Shown here piece by piece: positions 6,161-6,806 of a stretch of 6,806 nucleotides of DNA. The stretch comes from JAFGHJ01 sp964606065. GTDB lineage: Bacteria > Hydrothermota > UBA3072. The stretch is taken from positions 1 through 6,806 of the forward strand of contig CAZSEX010000062.1 in assembly GCA_964606065.1 (NCBI GenBank), written 5' to 3'. Position 1 is the stretch's first letter; the number at the start of each line of letters is the position of its first letter. The position numbers and the translations under genes were made by a program. The notes under the pieces are model-generated. The model had not been told where the DNA came from, did not search any database, and saw only the letters and a list, made by a program, of their open reading frames with translations.

Positions 6161-6374
6161 TTCACCGCAAAGACGCCCCTCATGGAATAGAAGCTCATCA
6201 TGCAGTAACTTCTATTCCACAGGGCAGGCAGAGAGCGCAGAGAAAAGACTAAACACACTGAGCATACAGAGATTTTTATTTTTAATACCCAACTCCCAAA
6301 CCAAAAATAATCTCACACAAAGACGCAAAGAGCTCAAAGTTTTTTATTGTTTTTTTTAAATCCCAACCTCTAAA
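6161..6374. repeat. Two degenerate tandem units of an 'AAAGACGC' intergenic repeat
   Basis: Unit A (6161-6300) begins CACCGCAAAGACGC, resumes after an insertion with GCAGAGAGCGCAGAGAAA, then a T-rich run and TTAATACCCAACTCCCAAA (6282-6300). Unit B (about 6314-6374) shows the same order in shorter form: CACAAAGACGCAAAGAG, a T-rich run, and TTAAATCCCAACCTCTAAA (6356-6374), which matches the end of unit A at 14 of 19 positions. The open frames crossing this region have no protein-like character. The rest of the 6146-6473 gap (6146-6160 and 6375-6438) shows only AT-rich sequence. Confidence 0.6.
6177..6224. repeat. Hairpin element inserted within repeat unit A
   Basis: TGGAATAGAAG (6183-6193) and CTTCTATTCCA (6209-6219) form a perfect 11-bp inverted repeat around a 15-nt loop. 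Outside a short mismatch, CCCT (6177-6180) can pair with AGGG (6221-6224), extending the stem. The element splits what would otherwise read as a continuous GACGC-AGAGAGCGC repeat. It could be a REP/MITE-like palindrome or a structured RNA end; it has no T-tract immediately after it, so it is not a normal terminator. Confidence 0.6.
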
Positions 6375-6438
6375 TTCAGGATCCTAAATTACAATTTAAC
6401 CATTCTTCAATTTATCTATTTTACTTATACTCTGATGC

Positions 6439-6466
6439 TTGATATTTTACTTAATATTGTTAAATT
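6439..6466 (+). promoter_or_regulatory. Promoter of rnpB
   Basis: TTGATA (6439-6444, 5 of 6 to consensus) and TAAATT (6461-6466, 4 of 6) are separated by 16 bp. The start this predicts (about 6473-6474) coincides with the first base of the RNase P P1 helix, which supports the call despite the AT-rich context. Confidence 0.55.
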
Positions 6467-6473
6467 TATGTAT

Positions 6474-6786
6474 AACGGAAGGGCGGACAGTCGCGCTCTC
6501 TTTTGAGAGTGAGGAAAGTCCGGACATTGCGGGTAAGAGAGGCTCCCTTTGGGAGGCACCGTAAGGTGACGGAAAGTGCCACAGAAAATATACCGCCCTG
6601 CTACGCGGGGTAAGGGTGAAAAGGCGAGGTAAAAGCTCACCGGGTTTCTGGTGACAGAAACCGCATGGTAAACCCCCTCTAATGCAAGACAAACAGGGTA
6701 GGTCCACTTACCCGGACCGATAATCCCGGGTAGTTGCAAAGATCAATGACTGTCTATAACAGAATCCGGCTTATAGCCCTTCCGTT
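6474..6786 (+). ncRNA. rnpB: RNase P RNA, bacterial
   Basis: Catalytic RNA that trims the 5' leader from precursor tRNAs. The ends pair perfectly as P1 (AACGGAAGGGC 6474-6484 with GCCCTTCCGTT 6776-6786). P2 is GACAGTC (6486-6492) with GACTGTC (6748-6754), P3 is a CTCTC-TTTT-GAGAG hairpin (6496-6509), and P4 pairs CCGGA (6520-6524) with TCCGG (6765-6769). The universally conserved GAGGAAAGTCCGGAC (6511-6525), the ACAGAA...ACCGCC block (about 6581-6598) and the AGATCAATGACTGTC / CAGAATCCGGCTTAT 3' region are present. The L15 GGT (6667-6669), followed by AAACC, would bind the tRNA CCA end. The arrangement looks like type A but is compact at about 313 nt. Antisense open frames over this gene are spurious. 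No hairpin-plus-T terminator is seen after P1. Confidence 0.97.
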
Positions 6787-6790
6787 TTAC

Positions 6791-6806
6791 TTTACCGCAG
6801 AGACGC
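6791..6806. repeat. Start of another 'ACCGCAGAGACGC' repeat copy, cut by window edge
   Basis: ACCGCAGAGACGC (6794-6806) matches ACCGCAAAGACGC (6164-6176) of unit A at 12 of 13 positions, in the same orientation. It begins only a few bases after rnpB. Its extent is unknown because the window ends. Confidence 0.55.

Noticed and set aside
6135..6359. Plus-strand open frame of 74 codons after the amidase
   Set aside because: It runs across the interrupted repeat region, overlaps the amidase end, and has no protein-like pattern or RBS.
6161..6374. CRISPR array
   Set aside because: The repeat units differ in length and sequence, are not regularly spaced, and no cas genes are nearby.
6425..6739. 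Two minus-strand open frames over the right end
   Set aside because: They are antisense to the well-supported RNase P RNA; their composition follows from the GC-rich structured RNA.

Overview
This is an AT-rich bacterial chromosome segment with one long minus-strand housekeeping operon on the left and two plus-strand genes, degenerate repeats and the RNase P RNA gene on the right. The core genes place it in Bacteria. The divergence of the proteins, the short EF-Ts and the dispersed 'ACCGCAAAGACGC'-type repeats would fit a poorly sampled, possibly uncultured lineage, but I cannot assign a phylum from the sequence alone.

Positions 1-4915 (minus strand, read right to left): a near-consensus sigma70-type promoter (TTGACA, 16 bp, TATAAT) drives rplM (L13), rpsI (S9), rpsB (S2), tsf (EF-Ts), pyrH (UMP kinase), frr (ribosome recycling factor), uppS (undecaprenyl diphosphate synthase) and cdsA (phosphatidate cytidylyltransferase, cut by the left edge). 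This order is widely conserved in bacteria. The genes are packed with gaps of 3-54 bp or overlaps of 8-25 bp, which points to co-transcription and translational coupling. The cluster links ribosome parts, translation elongation and recycling, UTP/CTP supply, and the lipid carrier and CDP-diacylglycerol needed for envelope growth. Start codons vary: ATG for rplM, rpsI, frr and uppS, GTG for rpsB and tsf, TTG for pyrH, and no usual start codon at all for cdsA.

Positions 4916-5047: a divergent intergenic region holding an imperfect palindromic repeat (4940-4998) and a weak candidate promoter for the rightward genes.

Positions 5048-6145 (plus strand): a small ComFB-like protein (87 aa) whose cysteine motif has largely been lost, then, 45 bp downstream, a nitrilase-superfamily amidohydrolase with an intact Glu-Lys-Cys triad. 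The two may be co-transcribed; no joint function is evident.

Positions 6146-6473: non-coding. It holds two degenerate tandem units of an 'AAAGACGC' repeat, the first interrupted by a 48-bp element with an 11-bp perfect inverted repeat. Positions 6474-6786 are rnpB, with helices P1, P2, P3 and P4 and the tRNA-CCA-binding GGU visible, preceded by a plausible promoter. The window ends inside a further copy of the repeat.

I see no clear undescribed system here. Most of the window is ordinary core genome. The points most worth a second look are the missing cdsA start codon, the hairpin element inserted in a repeat, and the cysteine-poor ComFB-like protein.
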